From positions 1 to 64,000 of the forward strand of contig LSNW01000004.1 of assembly GCA_001566965.1 (NCBI GenBank): a stretch of 64,000 nucleotides of DNA, in the 5' to 3' direction. Positions 50,298 to 60,157 of the stretch are shown one piece after another. The stretch is from Methylothermaceae bacteria B42. GTDB lineage: Bacteria > Pseudomonadota > Gammaproteobacteria > Methylococcales > Methylothermaceae. The notes under the pieces were generated by a model. The model did no database searches. It was not told where the DNA came from and saw only the letters and a list, made by a program, of their open reading frames with translations. The position numbers and the translations under genes are program-made. Each line of letters begins with the position of its first letter. The first letter of the stretch is position 1.

Positions 50298-51207
50298 ATT
50301 GACGAGCATGAAAGTATTCGCCACGGTCGCCAAGTCCGGAAGTTTTGCCGCTGCCGCCAAGGATTTGGGGATCTCTCGGGCCATGGCCACCAAGCATGTG
50401 ATGCATTTGGAAAATGCCTTGGGTGTCAGGCTGTTGAACCGTACTACCCGTCGCATCAGTCTGACAGAAGCCGGCGCGTCTTATCTGGAGCGTTGTCAGC
50501 AGATCCTTGAAGATATCGAAGAAACAGAACTGGCGGTCACTCAGCTCCATACCGAGCCACAGGGGCTGCTGCGAATATCAACTCCGCCTTTCTTTGGCAC
50601 CTTTCATCTTGCCCCCACTATAGCCGCCTATTTGGAGCAATATCCCAAGGTTCGTGTGGATTTGATGGTTCGCGGCGGAACGGTGGACGTCGTTTCCGAG
50701 GGGTTGGATCTGGCCATCCGCCTGGGCGAACTGCCTGATTCCAGCCTGATAGCGAGGAAACTGGCAAGTTCCCCCCGGATTGTGTGTGGTGCCCCCGCCT
50801 ATTTTGAGAAGCACGGAATACCCAAAACACCCCTGGATCTAAAACAGCACAATTGTTTGATCAACTGGGGATTTGAGCCCCATGATCAATGGAAATTCAA
50901 TGGCCCTGATGGCGAGCCCATCGTGGTCAAAGTTTCTGGTACCATGCAAGCCAACACTGCCGATCCATTGCGAATGGCCTCCATCCATGGTTTGGGGATT
51001 GTGGTCTTGCCTACCTATATTGTCGGTCAAGACCTGCGCAAGGAACGTTTGCAAGCCGTGCTTGAAGACTACGCGTTACCCTCAATGGACATTTATGCGG
51101 TTTATCCTCACCGCCGTCATCTTTCGGCCAAAGTCAGGACGTTTCTTGATTTTCTGGCGGAGCGTTTACATCCTATTCCTTATTGGGAGGAGTGGAGGGC
51201 TGCTTAA
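50290..51207 (+). CDS. LysR family transcriptional regulator
   Basis: The 305-residue regulator has an N-terminal winged helix ([41 protein letters not shown]) and a periplasmic-binding-like effector domain. The wording (GLDLAIRLGELPDSSLIARKLA) is of the CrgA/DmlR-like subgroup, whose effectors vary. The ATG at 50290 overlaps the end of the glycosylase gene; GTG three codons earlier is possible. Target genes are unknown. It is 1 base from the PilZ gene, so the two are co-transcribed. Confidence 0.92.
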   Translation: MDKLTSMKVFATVAKSGSFAAAAKDLGISRAMATKHVMHLENALGVRLLNRTTRRISLTEAGASYLERCQQILEDIEETELAVTQLHTEPQGLLRISTPPFFGTFHLAPTIAAYLEQYPKVRVDLMVRGGTVDVVSEGLDLAIRLGELPDSSLIARKLASSPRIVCGAPAYFEKHGIPKTPLDLKQHNCLINWGFEPHDQWKFNGPDGEPIVVKVSGTMQANTADPLRMASIHGLGIVVLPTYIVGQDLRKERLQAVLEDYALPSMDIYAVYPHRRHLSAKVRTFLDFLAERLHPIPYWEEWRAA

Positions 51208-51208
51208 G

Positions 51209-51559
51209 ATGGAAAGAAGACGTTTTCCCCGGGTTGAGGTTGAGATTCCGGCAAAAGTTCATCTGGTGTCTGGCGATCAAGTGCCAGTTCAAATTCGGGA
51301 TTTGTCATCCGCCGGGTTGCAAATTCAATGTGATTCGATCGACAGTGAAAGAATTGCGCCTGACGGAAATCATCTCCATCAAGGGCAACCTTTAGAGGTA
51401 ACCGTTTCTTTTAATCTTGCCCAGGATCGTTTTTGTCTAGAGTGCCGGCTGGTGTTTGTTCGCCGCGCCTCCCAAGATCTCTATGTCATTGGACTGCGTC
51501 ACACCGATCCTTTGCAGGATGACTTGATCCGCTTGATCCGTCTTTTGCCGGAATTGTAG
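51209..51559 (+). CDS. PilZ domain protein
   Basis: The 116 residues are a single PilZ domain with both c-di-GMP contacts: MERRRFPRVEVEIPAKV (RxxxR near 3-8) and DLSSAGLQIQ ((D/N)xSxxG near 32-36). Such proteins bind cyclic di-GMP and act on motility, secretion or polysaccharide synthesis. The frame is open upstream through the LysR gene, but homology starts at the ATG at 51209, with GGAGGG upstream. It follows LysR by one base. The output partner is unknown. A D-type hairpin follows the stop. Confidence 0.88.
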   Translation: MERRRFPRVEVEIPAKVHLVSGDQVPVQIRDLSSAGLQIQCDSIDSERIAPDGNHLHQGQPLEVTVSFNLAQDRFCLECRLVFVRRASQDLYVIGLRHTDPLQDDLIRLIRLLPEL

Positions 51560-51560
51560 G

Positions 51561-51587
51561 GAAAACGCTGAATAATTCAGCGTTTCC
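51561..51587. terminator. Palindrome D, copy 3, between convergent genes
   Basis: AAACGCTGAA and TTCAGCGTTT pair around a TAA loop, with GG/CC extending the stem past one extra A. It begins right after the PilZ stop and lies 12 bases from the glnD stop. The two arms match those of copies at 14744 and, in part, 27006. T-runs are short, so efficiency is unknown. Confidence 0.6.
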
Positions 51588-51598
51588 TAAGCAAGAGA

Positions 51599-54181
51599 TT
51601 AAGGCTCAATCGCTTCCAGTAGCTTGTCTAGCAATGCTTTTTTGAGCGCTTCTGATTGCAGAGGAAGATGATCTTTGTCCAGATAAAATACATCTTCAGC
51701 CCGGCTTCCCAGGGTAGAAATCCTGGCTTCGTGGACTCGCAGCCCAAAATGATCGAAGACAGCGCCTATTTTTGAAAGTAGCCCTGGGCGGTCGGTGGTA
51801 ATAAGCTCCAGGATCGTGTGAGCATTTTTGGGGTCGGGAAGAAATCGGATTTCAGTAGGGATGGAGAAGTGCCGTAGTTGCCGGGATGGCTTGCGTTCGA
51901 TGCGGAAACACGGCTCTTGGGGTTCTTTTAGGCACCGCTTTAGGCGGTAACCAATTTGCTGCTCCCTGGTTAATTCCGAGATTGGTCTGCCATCGCTTTC
52001 CAATACTGAAAAACGATCAATCACATAGCCATTGGTAGTGGTTTCCAATTGCGCGGCAAGAATCGTCAACCCTAGTTGGTCCAAGAGCGCGACGGTTTGG
52101 GAAAAAATCAAAGGCCTGTCCTTCATGTAGATTAGAATTTCGGCACTTCCTCGCTGGGTTTGCGGCAGCGTAAGAATCAAAGGCAAATCTTCTTCCTTGG
52201 TTTTTGCAATTGCCAGGGTTTGCCATGCGCACTCTTCGGGAAGACAACGTAAAAAATAAGAATCACTGAAGTGTCGCCAAGTGCTATCGATCGTGGCGTC
52301 AGGCAAGCCCATGGTATGCAGTAGTGACCGGGCTTCTTGCTGAATTTGCCGGATTTCATCTTCTTTGCTGATGGGGGCCTCTTCTTCGAGCCTTAGAAGG
52401 CGCCGGGTGGCCATGTAAAGCTCGCGCAACAAAGAATCACGCCAAGAATTCCACAGGCTCGGGTTAGTGCCCCGGATATCGGCAACGGTCAGAAGATACA
52501 GATGATTGAGCCGGTTTTCATTACCCACAATCCGTGCAAATTCATGAATCACATCAGGATCGCTGATATCTTTCCGTTGCGCCGTCACGGACATCACTAA
52601 ATGGTTTCTCACCAACCAGCACACCAGTTGAGTATCGTGTTCGGAGAGTCTGTGGCGCCTGCAAAACTGCCGCGCCAAACCTTCTCCCACTTCTGAGTGA
52701 TCCCCTTCCCTGCCCTTGCCGATATCGTGATAAAGGCCGGCAATATAAAGTAGTTCCGGCTTGGGTATCAGAGGAAAAATATCGCTGCACAAAGGCAGTT
52801 CGTGGTGGAACTCGGGGATGGCCATACGGCGTAAATTTCGCACCACGAATAGGGTATGCTCATCGACGGTATAGGTGTGGAAAAGGTCGTATTGCATGCG
52901 TCCGACAATATGAGCAAACTCCGGTAGATAGGCGGCCAAGATGCCGTCGCGATTCATGCGCCGGAATTGATGGGTCACCCCTTCCGAGCGGCGAAGCATT
53001 TCCATAAATAAGTCGCATGCCTGAGGATCCTGCCGGAAACTATCGTCGATGAGATGTAGATGTTGACGGATGGCGCGGATAGTGTGGGCGCGGATGCCTT
53101 TCAGTTTGGGGTTTCTTTGCAAGTGCAAATAAATTTCCAGCAGCCCCAGAGGATAGGTCTGAAAAACGTTTTCATGCCTAATTTCTATATATTGATTGAC
53201 GGCTTGAAAGTGTTTGTCCAAAGGCGCCGGCTGCTTATCGAAATCCGGTGATAAGGTTTCTCCCAATTGTTGCAGCAAGATTTCATTGAGCCTTTGGACG
53301 CTTAATGCAGTACGGTAGAAGGTTTGCATGAAGGCTTCGACAGGGGCGTTACCTTCTCCTTCAAAACCAAACCATTCCGCCAACGTTCTTTGGTAGTCAA
53401 ATAAAAGCCGGTCCTCGCAGCGGCCAGCTGCCGTATGTAATGCAAACCGAATCCGCCATAAATAGTCTTGGCTTTGGCGGAATTCTCGGTATTCCGATGC
53501 CGTCAGATACCCTCGCCCGACCAGTTCCTGCAAAGTATCGGTATTGAAATGCCGCTTTGTCACCCAGGCAATGGTTTGGATGTCGCGCATTCCTCCCGGT
53601 CCTTCTTTGATATTAGGTTCTAGGTTATAGGCAGTATCGTGATATTTGGCATAACGGCTGGCCTGTTCTTTCATTTTGGCTTGGTAGAATACCAGGGAAG
53701 GCCAAATGTTCTCAGGCGCAATGCCTTGTTTCATCGAGGCAAATAAAGCCTCATTGCCACAGAGCAACCTGGTGTCCATCAAATTTGTGAGTATGGTCTG
53801 GTCTTTTCCCGCTTCTTCGATACAGCCTTTCACGCTGCGAACGCTGTGTCCCGGTTTTAAACCGATATCCCATAAATAAGTGAATAATGCACTCAATGCC
53901 TGCTCGAGCTGGGCGGAAACCGGCTCTTCAATGAGGATCAATAAATCAATATCGGAATGGGGATGTAATTCTTTCCGGCCATAACCGCCAACAGCGATGA
54001 GCGCGGAATGAGCATCAGCCTGGCCGAGGTAATGCTGCCAGCAGCCAATCAGGAGTTGGTCAATGAATTGGGAGCGTGCCTTGAGTAAATCTTCAACTGC
54101 TTCCCCTTCCAGAAACCTTCGCTCAAGCTCTTTGTGAAAGGTTTGTAGAAGCGCCCGGGTCCTCGGGATTTCGTGAATCAT
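51599..54181 (-). CDS. glnD: [Protein-PII] uridylyltransferase/uridylyl-removing enzyme
   Basis: The 860-residue nitrogen sensor modifies PII proteins according to glutamine level. The nucleotidyltransferase domain has VGGYGRKELHPHSDIDLLIL near 64-83. The HD domain (HDIGKGREGDHSEVG near 488-502) removes UMP. Two ACT domains near 690-765 and 800-855 sense glutamine. E. coli GlnD has 890 residues, so this is slightly short but complete. The ATG shares its A with the map stop (TAATG), and map-glnD is a usual gammaproteobacterial pair. Confidence 0.96.
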   Translation of the reverse strand: MIHEIPRTRALLQTFHKELERRFLEGEAVEDLLKARSQFIDQLLIGCWQHYLGQADAHSALIAVGGYGRKELHPHSDIDLLILIEEPVSAQLEQALSALFTYLWDIGLKPGHSVRSVKGCIEEAGKDQTILTNLMDTRLLCGNEALFASMKQGIAPENIWPSLVFYQAKMKEQASRYAKYHDTAYNLEPNIKEGPGGMRDIQTIAWVTKRHFNTDTLQELVGRGYLTASEYREFRQSQDYLWRIRFALHTAAGRCEDRLLFDYQRTLAEWFGFEGEGNAPVEAFMQTFYRTALSVQRLNEILLQQLGETLSPDFDKQPAPLDKHFQAVNQYIEIRHENVFQTYPLGLLEIYLHLQRNPKLKGIRAHTIRAIRQHLHLIDDSFRQDPQACDLFMEMLRRSEGVTHQFRRMNRDGILAAYLPEFAHIVGRMQYDLFHTYTVDEHTLFVVRNLRRMAIPEFHHELPLCSDIFPLIPKPELLYIAGLYHDIGKGREGDHSEVGEGLARQFCRRHRLSEHDTQLVCWLVRNHLVMSVTAQRKDISDPDVIHEFARIVGNENRLNHLYLLTVADIRGTNPSLWNSWRDSLLRELYMATRRLLRLEEEAPISKEDEIRQIQQEARSLLHTMGLPDATIDSTWRHFSDSYFLRCLPEECAWQTLAIAKTKEEDLPLILTLPQTQRGSAEILIYMKDRPLIFSQTVALLDQLGLTILAAQLETTTNGYVIDRFSVLESDGRPISELTREQQIGYRLKRCLKEPQEPCFRIERKPSRQLRHFSIPTEIRFLPDPKNAHTILELITTDRPGLLSKIGAVFDHFGLRVHEARISTLGSRAEDVFYLDKDHLPLQSEALKKALLDKLLEAIEP

Positions 54182-54999
54182 TAAGAGGCGCCTGAAATCC
54201 TGGGGAAATCTTCGTCTGAGCGGAGGGTCAGGACTTCATAGCCGTTTTCCGTAACGGCGATGGTATGTTCCCATTGGGCGGATAGACTGCGGTCCTTGGT
54301 CACCACGGTCCAGCCGTCGGCAAGCATTTTGATTTGGCGCTTGCCCGCGTTGATCATGGGTTCTATGGTGAATGTCATGCCGGGCTCAAGAATAACGCCG
54401 GTATCCGGTGTGCCATAGTGAAGAACTTGAGGCTCTTCATGAAAGTTCCGGCCAATACCGTGACCACAAAATTCACGAACCACGGAATAACCTTTGCCTT
54501 CGGCATATTTTTGGATGACATGGCCAATTAAACCGAGATCAATGCCTGGCCGGACTTCGCGAATGGCCAAATACATGGCTTCTTGCGCCACTTGGACCAG
54601 GCGTTTGGCCCGCAGTTGAGGATTGCCGACAAAAAACATTTGACTGGTATCGCCATGATAGCCATCTTTGATGACGGTGATGTCGATATTGACGATGTCC
54701 CCTTTTTTAAGCCGTTTGTTTCCAGGAATGCCGTGGCAGACTTGATGATTGACGGAAGTGCAAATGGATTTGGGAAAGCCTTTGTAGTTTAAGGGCGCTG
54801 GGATGGCCTTTTGTTCATTGACAATGTAATTGTGACAGATCTGATTGAGTTCTTCGGTGGTGACCCCGGGTTTTACATACGGCGCAATCATTTCAAGTAC
54901 TTCTGCGGCCAGGCGGCCAGCAATGCGCATTTTCTCGAGTTCTTCTGGGCTTTTTAGGGAAATCCCCTGGCTGCTTACGCGCCTTTGTCCGTGTTTCAT
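54181..54999 (-). CDS. map: Methionine aminopeptidase type I
   Basis: The 272-residue cytoplasmic enzyme removes the initiator Met. Metal ligands are spread through CHGIPGNKRLKKGDIVNIDI, GYHGDTSQMFFVG, GHGIGRNFHEEP and EPMINAGK, with the last Glu in HTIAVTENG. The ATG at 54999 gives MKHGQRRVSSQGISLKSPEE, slightly longer than E. coli but with a conserved core from ISLKSPEELEKM. A longer frame starting near 55083 runs into repeat B3 and is unlikely. It is divergent from rpsB, the standard arrangement. Confidence 0.96.
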   Translation of the reverse strand: MKHGQRRVSSQGISLKSPEELEKMRIAGRLAAEVLEMIAPYVKPGVTTEELNQICHNYIVNEQKAIPAPLNYKGFPKSICTSVNHQVCHGIPGNKRLKKGDIVNIDITVIKDGYHGDTSQMFFVGNPQLRAKRLVQVAQEAMYLAIREVRPGIDLGLIGHVIQKYAEGKGYSVVREFCGHGIGRNFHEEPQVLHYGTPDTGVILEPGMTFTIEPMINAGKRQIKMLADGWTVVTKDRSLSAQWEHTIAVTENGYEVLTLRSDEDFPRISGAS

Positions 55000-55054
55000 A
55001 AATTCGTTGCCTTCTTGATGCTCCAAAACGCAGGGCTCCGTCATCAATTCAAGT

Positions 55055-55114
55055 CGAAGCAGACCTCCTGCCCCTTCCATCAATCTTTTGCGTGTTTAAA
55101 TGACGGTGGTCCTG
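55055..55114 (-). repeat. Degenerate arm of element B, copy 3
   Basis: CGAAGCAGACCTCCTGCCCC, then TTCCATCAATCTTTTG and GACGGTGGTCCTG, lie in the order seen in the reverse complement of copy B2 (CGAATCAGACCACCTGCCCC, TTCAATCAATCC, GACGTGGTTCTG). The rest of the element is missing or decayed. It lies upstream of map. Confidence 0.5.
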
Positions 55115-55139
55115 CTCTTGCTCCAATACGGAGTTGCCA

Positions 55140-55169
55140 TTGTAAATCAGTGAGTTTTTATGGTATAAA
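55140..55169 (+). promoter_or_regulatory. Promoter of the rpsB-tsf operon
   Basis: TTGTAA (55140-55145) and TATAAA (55164-55169) with 18 bases between them face rpsB. Transcription would begin near 55176, leaving a leader of about 118 bases. Confidence 0.55.
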
Positions 55170-55199
55170 GAAATGCTATTTTAGCAATATTCCACACAC

Positions 55200-55290
55200 C
55201 TATCGACACATTCGGCGGGGTGCTTGTTCCGTATAGGACAAGTCTCTGAATGGGATAGGTGGAGGCTTAACCCTATTTTTTCAAGGAGAA
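55200..55290 (+). promoter_or_regulatory. rpsB mRNA leader, possible S2 autoregulatory element
   Basis: The leader contains GGCGGGGTGCTTGTTCCG, a CTTGTTCC/GGACAAG stem (around 55222-55241), GGGATAGG/CCCTATTTTTT, and then AAGGAGAAAAC before the ATG. Gammaproteobacterial rpsB leaders (Rfam t44 region) carry a GGGGUGCU-containing structure and allow repression by S2. The match is by eye and short. Confidence 0.45.
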
Positions 55291-55293
55291 AAC

Positions 55294-56109
55294 ATGGCAG
55301 ATGTCACCATGCGCCAACTGCTAGAAGCTGGCGTGCATTTCGGTCACCAAACCCGTTATTGGAATCCCAAAATGGCCCCTTATATTTTTGGGGTCCGTAG
55401 CGGTATTCATATTATCAATTTGGAAAAGACGCTTCCCTTGCTTCGCGAAGCGATGAAATTTTTGGAGGAAACGGCCGCCAACCGTGGCGTCGTTCTCTTT
55501 GTAGGCACCAAGAAAACCGCCCGCAAAGCCGTGCAAGAAGAAGCCACTCGCAGTGGCATGCCTTACGTCAATTATCGCTGGCTCGGTGGCACTTTGACCA
55601 ATTTCAAAACCATTCGTCAGTCGGTCAGGCGCCTCAAGGAACTGGAAACTATGCGTGATGACGGAACCTTACAGCGGTTTAGCAAAAAAGAAGCCTTGCA
55701 CATGATGCGGGAACTGGAAAAGTTGGAAAGAAGCCTGGGCGGTATCAAGGATATGGACGATATCCCAGATGTCTTGTTCGTTCTTGATGTGGGTCAGGAA
55801 AAAATTGCAGTCAACGAGGCCAAAAAATTGGGTATTCCCGTCGTTGGTGTTGTGGATACCAACAATGATCCGAGCGGTATTGATTACATTATCCCGGGAA
55901 ATGACGACTCGATCCGAGCCATCCAGTTGTACTGCCAATTGGCGGCCACATCTATCCTGGAAGGAAAGGCCAGTCAGGCGGAATTAATGACCTCGGAAGA
56001 CGAATTTGTGGAAATGGCGGACGCACCTGAAACAGCAGCGCAATCTGAAGCAAAGGAAACCGCCGCCGAGGCACCGGCTGATACAGCGCCTACGCAGCCC
56101 GCTGCATGA
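55294..56109 (+). CDS. rpsB: 30S ribosomal protein S2
   Basis: The 271 residues start [27 protein letters not shown], the invariant S2 beginning. They include [18 protein letters not shown], the [13 protein letters not shown] segment and [25 protein letters not shown]. The core matches the 241-residue E. coli protein; the last 35 residues are an Ala/Glu/Thr-rich tail. The ribosome site AAGGAGAA is strong. It is the first gene of the rpsB-tsf-pyrH-frr run. Confidence 0.98.
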   Translation: MADVTMRQLLEAGVHFGHQTRYWNPKMAPYIFGVRSGIHIINLEKTLPLLREAMKFLEETAANRGVVLFVGTKKTARKAVQEEATRSGMPYVNYRWLGGTLTNFKTIRQSVRRLKELETMRDDGTLQRFSKKEALHMMRELEKLERSLGGIKDMDDIPDVLFVLDVGQEKIAVNEAKKLGIPVVGVVDTNNDPSGIDYIIPGNDDSIRAIQLYCQLAATSILEGKASQAELMTSEDEFVEMADAPETAAQSEAKETAAEAPADTAPTQPAA

Positions 56110-56159
56110 AATTTCCAAAGAACAACTGAATTAAGCAAGATTGTTGAGGTAACCAAACG

Positions 56160-57047
56160 ATGACGAAAATAACCGCGGCAATGGTAAAAGAGCTGCGCGA
56201 AAGGACCGGCTCCGGCATGATGGAATGCAAAAAAGCATTGACGGAAGCCGGCGGTGATATTGAAGCTGCCATCGAGCAGATGCGTAAATCCGGGCTGGCC
56301 AAAGCCGATAAAAAAGCTGGCCGTACGGCAGCCGAAGGAAAAATTGCTATCAAGGTCAGCGATGACGGCAAAAGAGCCGTGATCGTTGAAGTCAATAGTG
56401 AAACGGATTTCGTGGCAAAAAACGAAGACTTTCTCGCCTTTGTCGATAAAGTAGCCCAACGGGCGCTGGAGACTGGTGCGGCAACCGTGGATGAACTGTT
56501 GGCTACACCTATTGAAGAGGGCGGTCCTACCATTGAAGAAGCCCGGCGGGAATTAGTGGCAAAATTAGGCGAAAATATCAATATCCGCCGCTTGATGCAA
56601 TTTGCTACTGATACCGGCAAGCTTGCATGTTACCTGCATGGCGCGCGTATCGGCGTGGTGGTGGAATACGAAAATGGCAGCGAACAGGTAGGCAAGGATA
56701 TTGCCATGCATATTGCCGCCAGCAAGCCAGTCTGTGTTGCAGAACAAGATGTTCCGGCGGAGACCCTGGAAAAAGAAAAAGAAATCTTTATGGCGCAAGC
56801 GCAGTCCAGCGGCAAGCCTGCTGAAATCATCGAAAAAATGGTGGAAGGACGCCTACGCAAATTTTTAAAGGAAATTACGCTTTTGGGTCAGCCGTTTGTC
56901 AAGGATCCCGATCTCAGTGTGGCGCAACTGCTCAAAAACGAAGGAGCGACGGTGGTGCGTTTTGTTCGTTTTGAGGTAGGTGAAGGGATTGAGAAGGAAG
57001 AAGCGGATTTTGCCGAAGAAGTGATGGCGCAAGTACGCGGCCAATAA
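56160..57047 (+). CDS. tsf: Elongation factor Ts
   Basis: The 295-residue exchange factor regenerates EF-Tu-GTP. The N-terminal UBA-like domain is [24 protein letters not shown] near 3-26. The EF-Tu contact [15 protein letters not shown] lies near 80-94, and HIAASKPVC begins the C-terminal subdomain. The length is normal. A 50-base gap separates it from rpsB; pyrH follows after 3 bases. Partial termination between rpsB and tsf was not evident by eye. Confidence 0.97.
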   Translation: MTKITAAMVKELRERTGSGMMECKKALTEAGGDIEAAIEQMRKSGLAKADKKAGRTAAEGKIAIKVSDDGKRAVIVEVNSETDFVAKNEDFLAFVDKVAQRALETGAATVDELLATPIEEGGPTIEEARRELVAKLGENINIRRLMQFATDTGKLACYLHGARIGVVVEYENGSEQVGKDIAMHIAASKPVCVAEQDVPAETLEKEKEIFMAQAQSSGKPAEIIEKMVEGRLRKFLKEITLLGQPFVKDPDLSVAQLLKNEGATVVRFVRFEVGEGIEKEEADFAEEVMAQVRGQ

Positions 57048-57050
57048 GCC

Positions 57051-57779
57051 ATGAGCACACCGGCTTACCGTAGAATTCTACTCAAGCTCAGCGGTGAGGC
57101 GCTGATGGGCGAGCGAGAAGCAGGTCTGGATGCCCGCCCAGTCAAGCGCCTCGCCTCGGAAATCGTAGAATTACGCCAATGCGGCGTGGAAGTCGGTTTG
57201 GTGCTGGGCGGCGGCAATATTGTCCGCGGAGCGGAAAAAGCCGCCGAAGGATTGGACCGGGTCACCGGCGATCATATGGGCATGCTGGCGACCGTGATTA
57301 ATGCACTGGCCATGCAGGATGCCATTGAGCACCTGGGCCAACCCGTTCGGGTAATGTCAGCATTGAAAATCAACCAAGTGTGCGAGGATTACATCCGCCG
57401 CCGGGCGATACGCCATCTTGAAAAAGGCCGGGTGGTCATTTTCGCCGCGGGTTTGGGGAACCCTTTTTTCACCACGGATTCAGCCGCTAGCCTGCGGGCT
57501 ATTGAAATCAATGCGGATTTGCTTATCAAAGCCACCAAGGTGGATGGTGTTTACTCTGCTGACCCGTTTAAAGATCCTTCGGCGGAACGCATTCCCTATA
57601 TGACCTACGATGAAGCCCTGAATCGACATATCAATGTGATGGATACCACGGCGCTGGTTTTATGTCGGGACAATAAGCTGCCGCTTCGGGTCATGAATGT
57701 GTTTGAGCCTGGCGCTATTGTAAGATTGGTGCAGGGGGAAAATATCGGATCACTGATCGACACGGGTGAAGGAAAATGA
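57051..57779 (+). CDS. pyrH: Uridylate kinase
   Basis: The 242-residue amino-acid-kinase-family enzyme phosphorylates UMP to UDP. It shows [13 protein letters not shown] near 8-20, [16 protein letters not shown] near 49-64, [18 protein letters not shown] near 74-91 and the Asp-containing [17 protein letters not shown] near 162-178. It is hexameric and regulated by GTP and UTP in relatives. frr overlaps the stop by 4 bases (ATGA). Confidence 0.98.
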   Translation: MSTPAYRRILLKLSGEALMGEREAGLDARPVKRLASEIVELRQCGVEVGLVLGGGNIVRGAEKAAEGLDRVTGDHMGMLATVINALAMQDAIEHLGQPVRVMSALKINQVCEDYIRRRAIRHLEKGRVVIFAAGLGNPFFTTDSAASLRAIEINADLLIKATKVDGVYSADPFKDPSAERIPYMTYDEALNRHINVMDTTALVLCRDNKLPLRVMNVFEPGAIVRLVQGENIGSLIDTGEGK

Positions 57780-58333
57780 TTGATGATATCTTTAAAGAAA
57801 CCAAGGCCAAAATGGAAAAAACCGTGGCGGCCATCAAGCAGGAGCTGGCCAAAATACGGACAGGGCGGGCCCATCCAAGCCTGATGGATCATATCAAGGT
57901 TTCCTATTACGGGAGTGAAGTACCTTTAAGCCAGGTGGCGAACGTCAACGTGGAGGATTCACGAACCTTAGCCATAGTGCCTTGGGAAAAAGAGATGGTG
58001 CCGGTGATAGAAAAGGCCATAATGGAATCGGATTTGGGAATCAATCCGATGACTGCGGGAACGGTCATTCGCGTACCACTGCCGTCATTGACCGAAGAAC
58101 GCCGCAGGGAATTGGTGAAAGTCGCCAAACACGAAGCAGAGCAAGGCCGCATCGCCATTCGCAATATACGCCGGGAAGCCAATGCCGAACTTAAAGAGGC
58201 ATTGAAAGAAAAACTGATTTCTGAGGATGATGAAAGGAAAGCGGAAGAAAAAATCCAACAATTGACAGATCAATACATAAAGAAAATTGATCAATTGCTG
58301 GCGGAAAAAGAGCAGGACTTGCTCGCTATTTGA
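57776..58333 (+). CDS. frr: Ribosome recycling factor
   Basis: The 185 residues are of standard length. [27 protein letters not shown] near 21-47 has the tRNA-mimic helix residues. [21 protein letters not shown] near 88-108 and [19 protein letters not shown] are family signatures. With EF-G it splits post-termination ribosomes. The start is the ATG in the pyrH stop overlap. Confidence 0.98.
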   Translation: MIDDIFKETKAKMEKTVAAIKQELAKIRTGRAHPSLMDHIKVSYYGSEVPLSQVANVNVEDSRTLAIVPWEKEMVPVIEKAIMESDLGINPMTAGTVIRVPLPSLTEERRRELVKVAKHEAEQGRIAIRNIRREANAELKEALKEKLISEDDERKAEEKIQQLTDQYIKKIDQLLAEKEQDLLAI

Positions 58334-58353
58334 ATTTATGACTTTGCGGCCCC

Positions 58354-59136
58354 ATGAGCAATACCTCCTCCACCGATGAATCTTCACCACGCGTCCCCCG
58401 CCATGTCGCCATCATCATGGATGGAAATGGCCGCTGGGCCAAAAGGCGTCATCTGCCTCGTACGGCGGGTCATCAGGCGGGTGTTTCCGCGGTACGCAAA
58501 ACCGTCGAGCATTGCGCCAAACGCGGCGTCGAGGTGCTGACCTTATTTGCCTTTAGCAGTGAAAATTGGCGCCGTCCAGAAGAAGAAGTCAACGTGCTAA
58601 TGCGTTTATTTATGTTGACCCTGGACAGGGAAACCAAAAAGCTGAACAACAATAATATCCGCCTTCGGGTAATTGGCGACCGGTCCGCATTCCCGGACCT
58701 TCTGCAGCGTAAAATAGAAGAATCGGAAAAAATGACCCAGTCCAACCAGCGGATGACGCTGGTCATTGCCGCCAATTATGGCGGGCGCTGGGATATAGCA
58801 CAGGCAGCTCGGAAATTGGCGCAAGAAGTAAAGAACGGCGCTTTGAGTCCTGACCAGATTGACGAACCCTTGCTGGCAGCCCGTCTGAGCAATGCCGATC
58901 TGCCAGAGCCTGATCTGTTCATCCGCACCGGTGGCGAGCAGCGCATAAGTAACTTTCTGCTTTGGCACTTGGCCTACACCGAACTGTACTTTACTGAAAC
59001 CTTATGGCCGGATTTTGATGAAAAAAGCCTGGATGAGGCCATTACAGAATACGGCCGGAGAGAACGGCGTTTTGGTTATACCAGCGAGCAATTAACCCAA
59101 GTCTCCCTATCCGATGCTAGCTCTACTTCGGCGTGA
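58354..59136 (+). CDS. uppS: Di-trans,poly-cis-undecaprenyl-diphosphate synthase
   Basis: The 260-residue cis-prenyltransferase makes the C55 carrier lipid for peptidoglycan and O-antigen. [15 protein letters not shown] near 17-31 holds the catalytic Asp and phosphate-binding residues. [17 protein letters not shown] and [23 protein letters not shown] are present. The family often reads [23 protein letters not shown] is a small variation. The gene is 20 bases after frr and 109 bases before cdsA. Confidence 0.97.
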   Translation: MSNTSSTDESSPRVPRHVAIIMDGNGRWAKRRHLPRTAGHQAGVSAVRKTVEHCAKRGVEVLTLFAFSSENWRRPEEEVNVLMRLFMLTLDRETKKLNNNNIRLRVIGDRSAFPDLLQRKIEESEKMTQSNQRMTLVIAANYGGRWDIAQAARKLAQEVKNGALSPDQIDEPLLAARLSNADLPEPDLFIRTGGEQRISNFLLWHLAYTELYFTETLWPDFDEKSLDEAITEYGRRERRFGYTSEQLTQVSLSDASSTSA

Positions 59137-59245
59137 CAAATCTCTCTTTCATGAATGCGTTAAATTACTCTACACTAACCATCAACCCTAAGCATTGTAA
59201 GTAATGCCAGAATTAAGATAACAACAACGATTAAAGATACCTGCC

Positions 59246-60157
59246 ATGGCACAATCCCTATCCCAACCCCATCCACTTTGGAACAAAACCCTATTAATCC
59301 GCGTTATTACAGCGGCGGTACTCATACCCATTGTCCTGCTGGCGGTTATGAAGCTGCCGGTCAAAGGCTTCCTCATAGCGTGGGGCGTAATCATTCTTGC
59401 GGCAGCCTGGGAATGGAGTGCCTTGGTGGGCATTCGCAAAATCCCGGGGCGCATCGCTTTTTTATTGATGGTATTTGCAGCCCAGGCGCTTGCCTGGTAC
59501 TGGCCTAAATTGGTCAGTTGGCTGGCGACCACGGCCGACATGCCGGATCTACTGATTTTGACCATGGTGCTGGATTGGATTGTCTGGCCGACAGTAATTG
59601 CCTGGCTGGTTTTCGGCTTTGTTATCCGTAAGTCGCCGGAGCGACTGGTGAAACATCCTTGGCCGGCAGGCGCCAAAATATTTGTCGCCTGGTTTGTCCT
59701 GTTCACCGCTTGGCTGCTCATGTCACGATTGCGCGCCAATTTCGGCAGCGCGGCTGTATTGTATCTTTTGTTATTAGTCTGGCTTGCCGACACAGGCGCA
59801 TACTTTGCCGGCAAGAAATGGGGAAAAAATCCATTGATACCAGAAATTAGCCCGGGCAAAACCTTTGAAGGGGTGTTTGGCGCATTACTCGTCTGCGCCA
59901 TTTATACGGGTGCCGTGGGTTATTTTTTGGAAATGAAGGCTACATTAATCATGGATTTCGTCATGTTGGCGCTGATTACCGTATTAATTTCCATTTGTGG
60001 AGATTTGCTGATTAGTCTCTATAAACGCTGGGCAGGCGTGAAAGATAGTGGCAGGTTATTGCCTGGTCACGGTGGCCTGTTAGATCGAATTGATAGCTTG
60101 ATGGCCGCCGCACCTTTGGTTTATGCAGGATTCTTGGCCCGGGTATTATTCTGGTGA
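59246..60157 (+). CDS. cdsA: Phosphatidate cytidylyltransferase
   Basis: The 303-residue inner-membrane enzyme makes CDP-diacylglycerol, feeding pssA and cardiolipin/PG synthesis. The C-terminal signature [29 protein letters not shown] near 251-279 is diagnostic, and [29 protein letters not shown] near 173-200 is the Mg/CTP region. At least seven hydrophobic spans are visible. dxr overlaps the stop by 4 bases (GTGA). The length is slightly above the 285-residue E. coli enzyme. Confidence 0.95.
   Translation: MAQSLSQPHPLWNKTLLIRVITAAVLIPIVLLAVMKLPVKGFLIAWGVIILAAAWEWSALVGIRKIPGRIAFLLMVFAAQALAWYWPKLVSWLATTADMPDLLILTMVLDWIVWPTVIAWLVFGFVIRKSPERLVKHPWPAGAKIFVAWFVLFTAWLLMSRLRANFGSAAVLYLLLLVWLADTGAYFAGKKWGKNPLIPEISPGKTFEGVFGALLVCAIYTGAVGYFLEMKATLIMDFVMLALITVLISICGDLLISLYKRWAGVKDSGRLLPGHGGLLDRIDSLMAAAPLVYAGFLARVLFW

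Noticed and set aside
50873-51208. Extended PilZ frame upstream of 51209
   Set aside because: It overlaps the LysR gene in another frame; PilZ homology begins only at the ATG at 51209.
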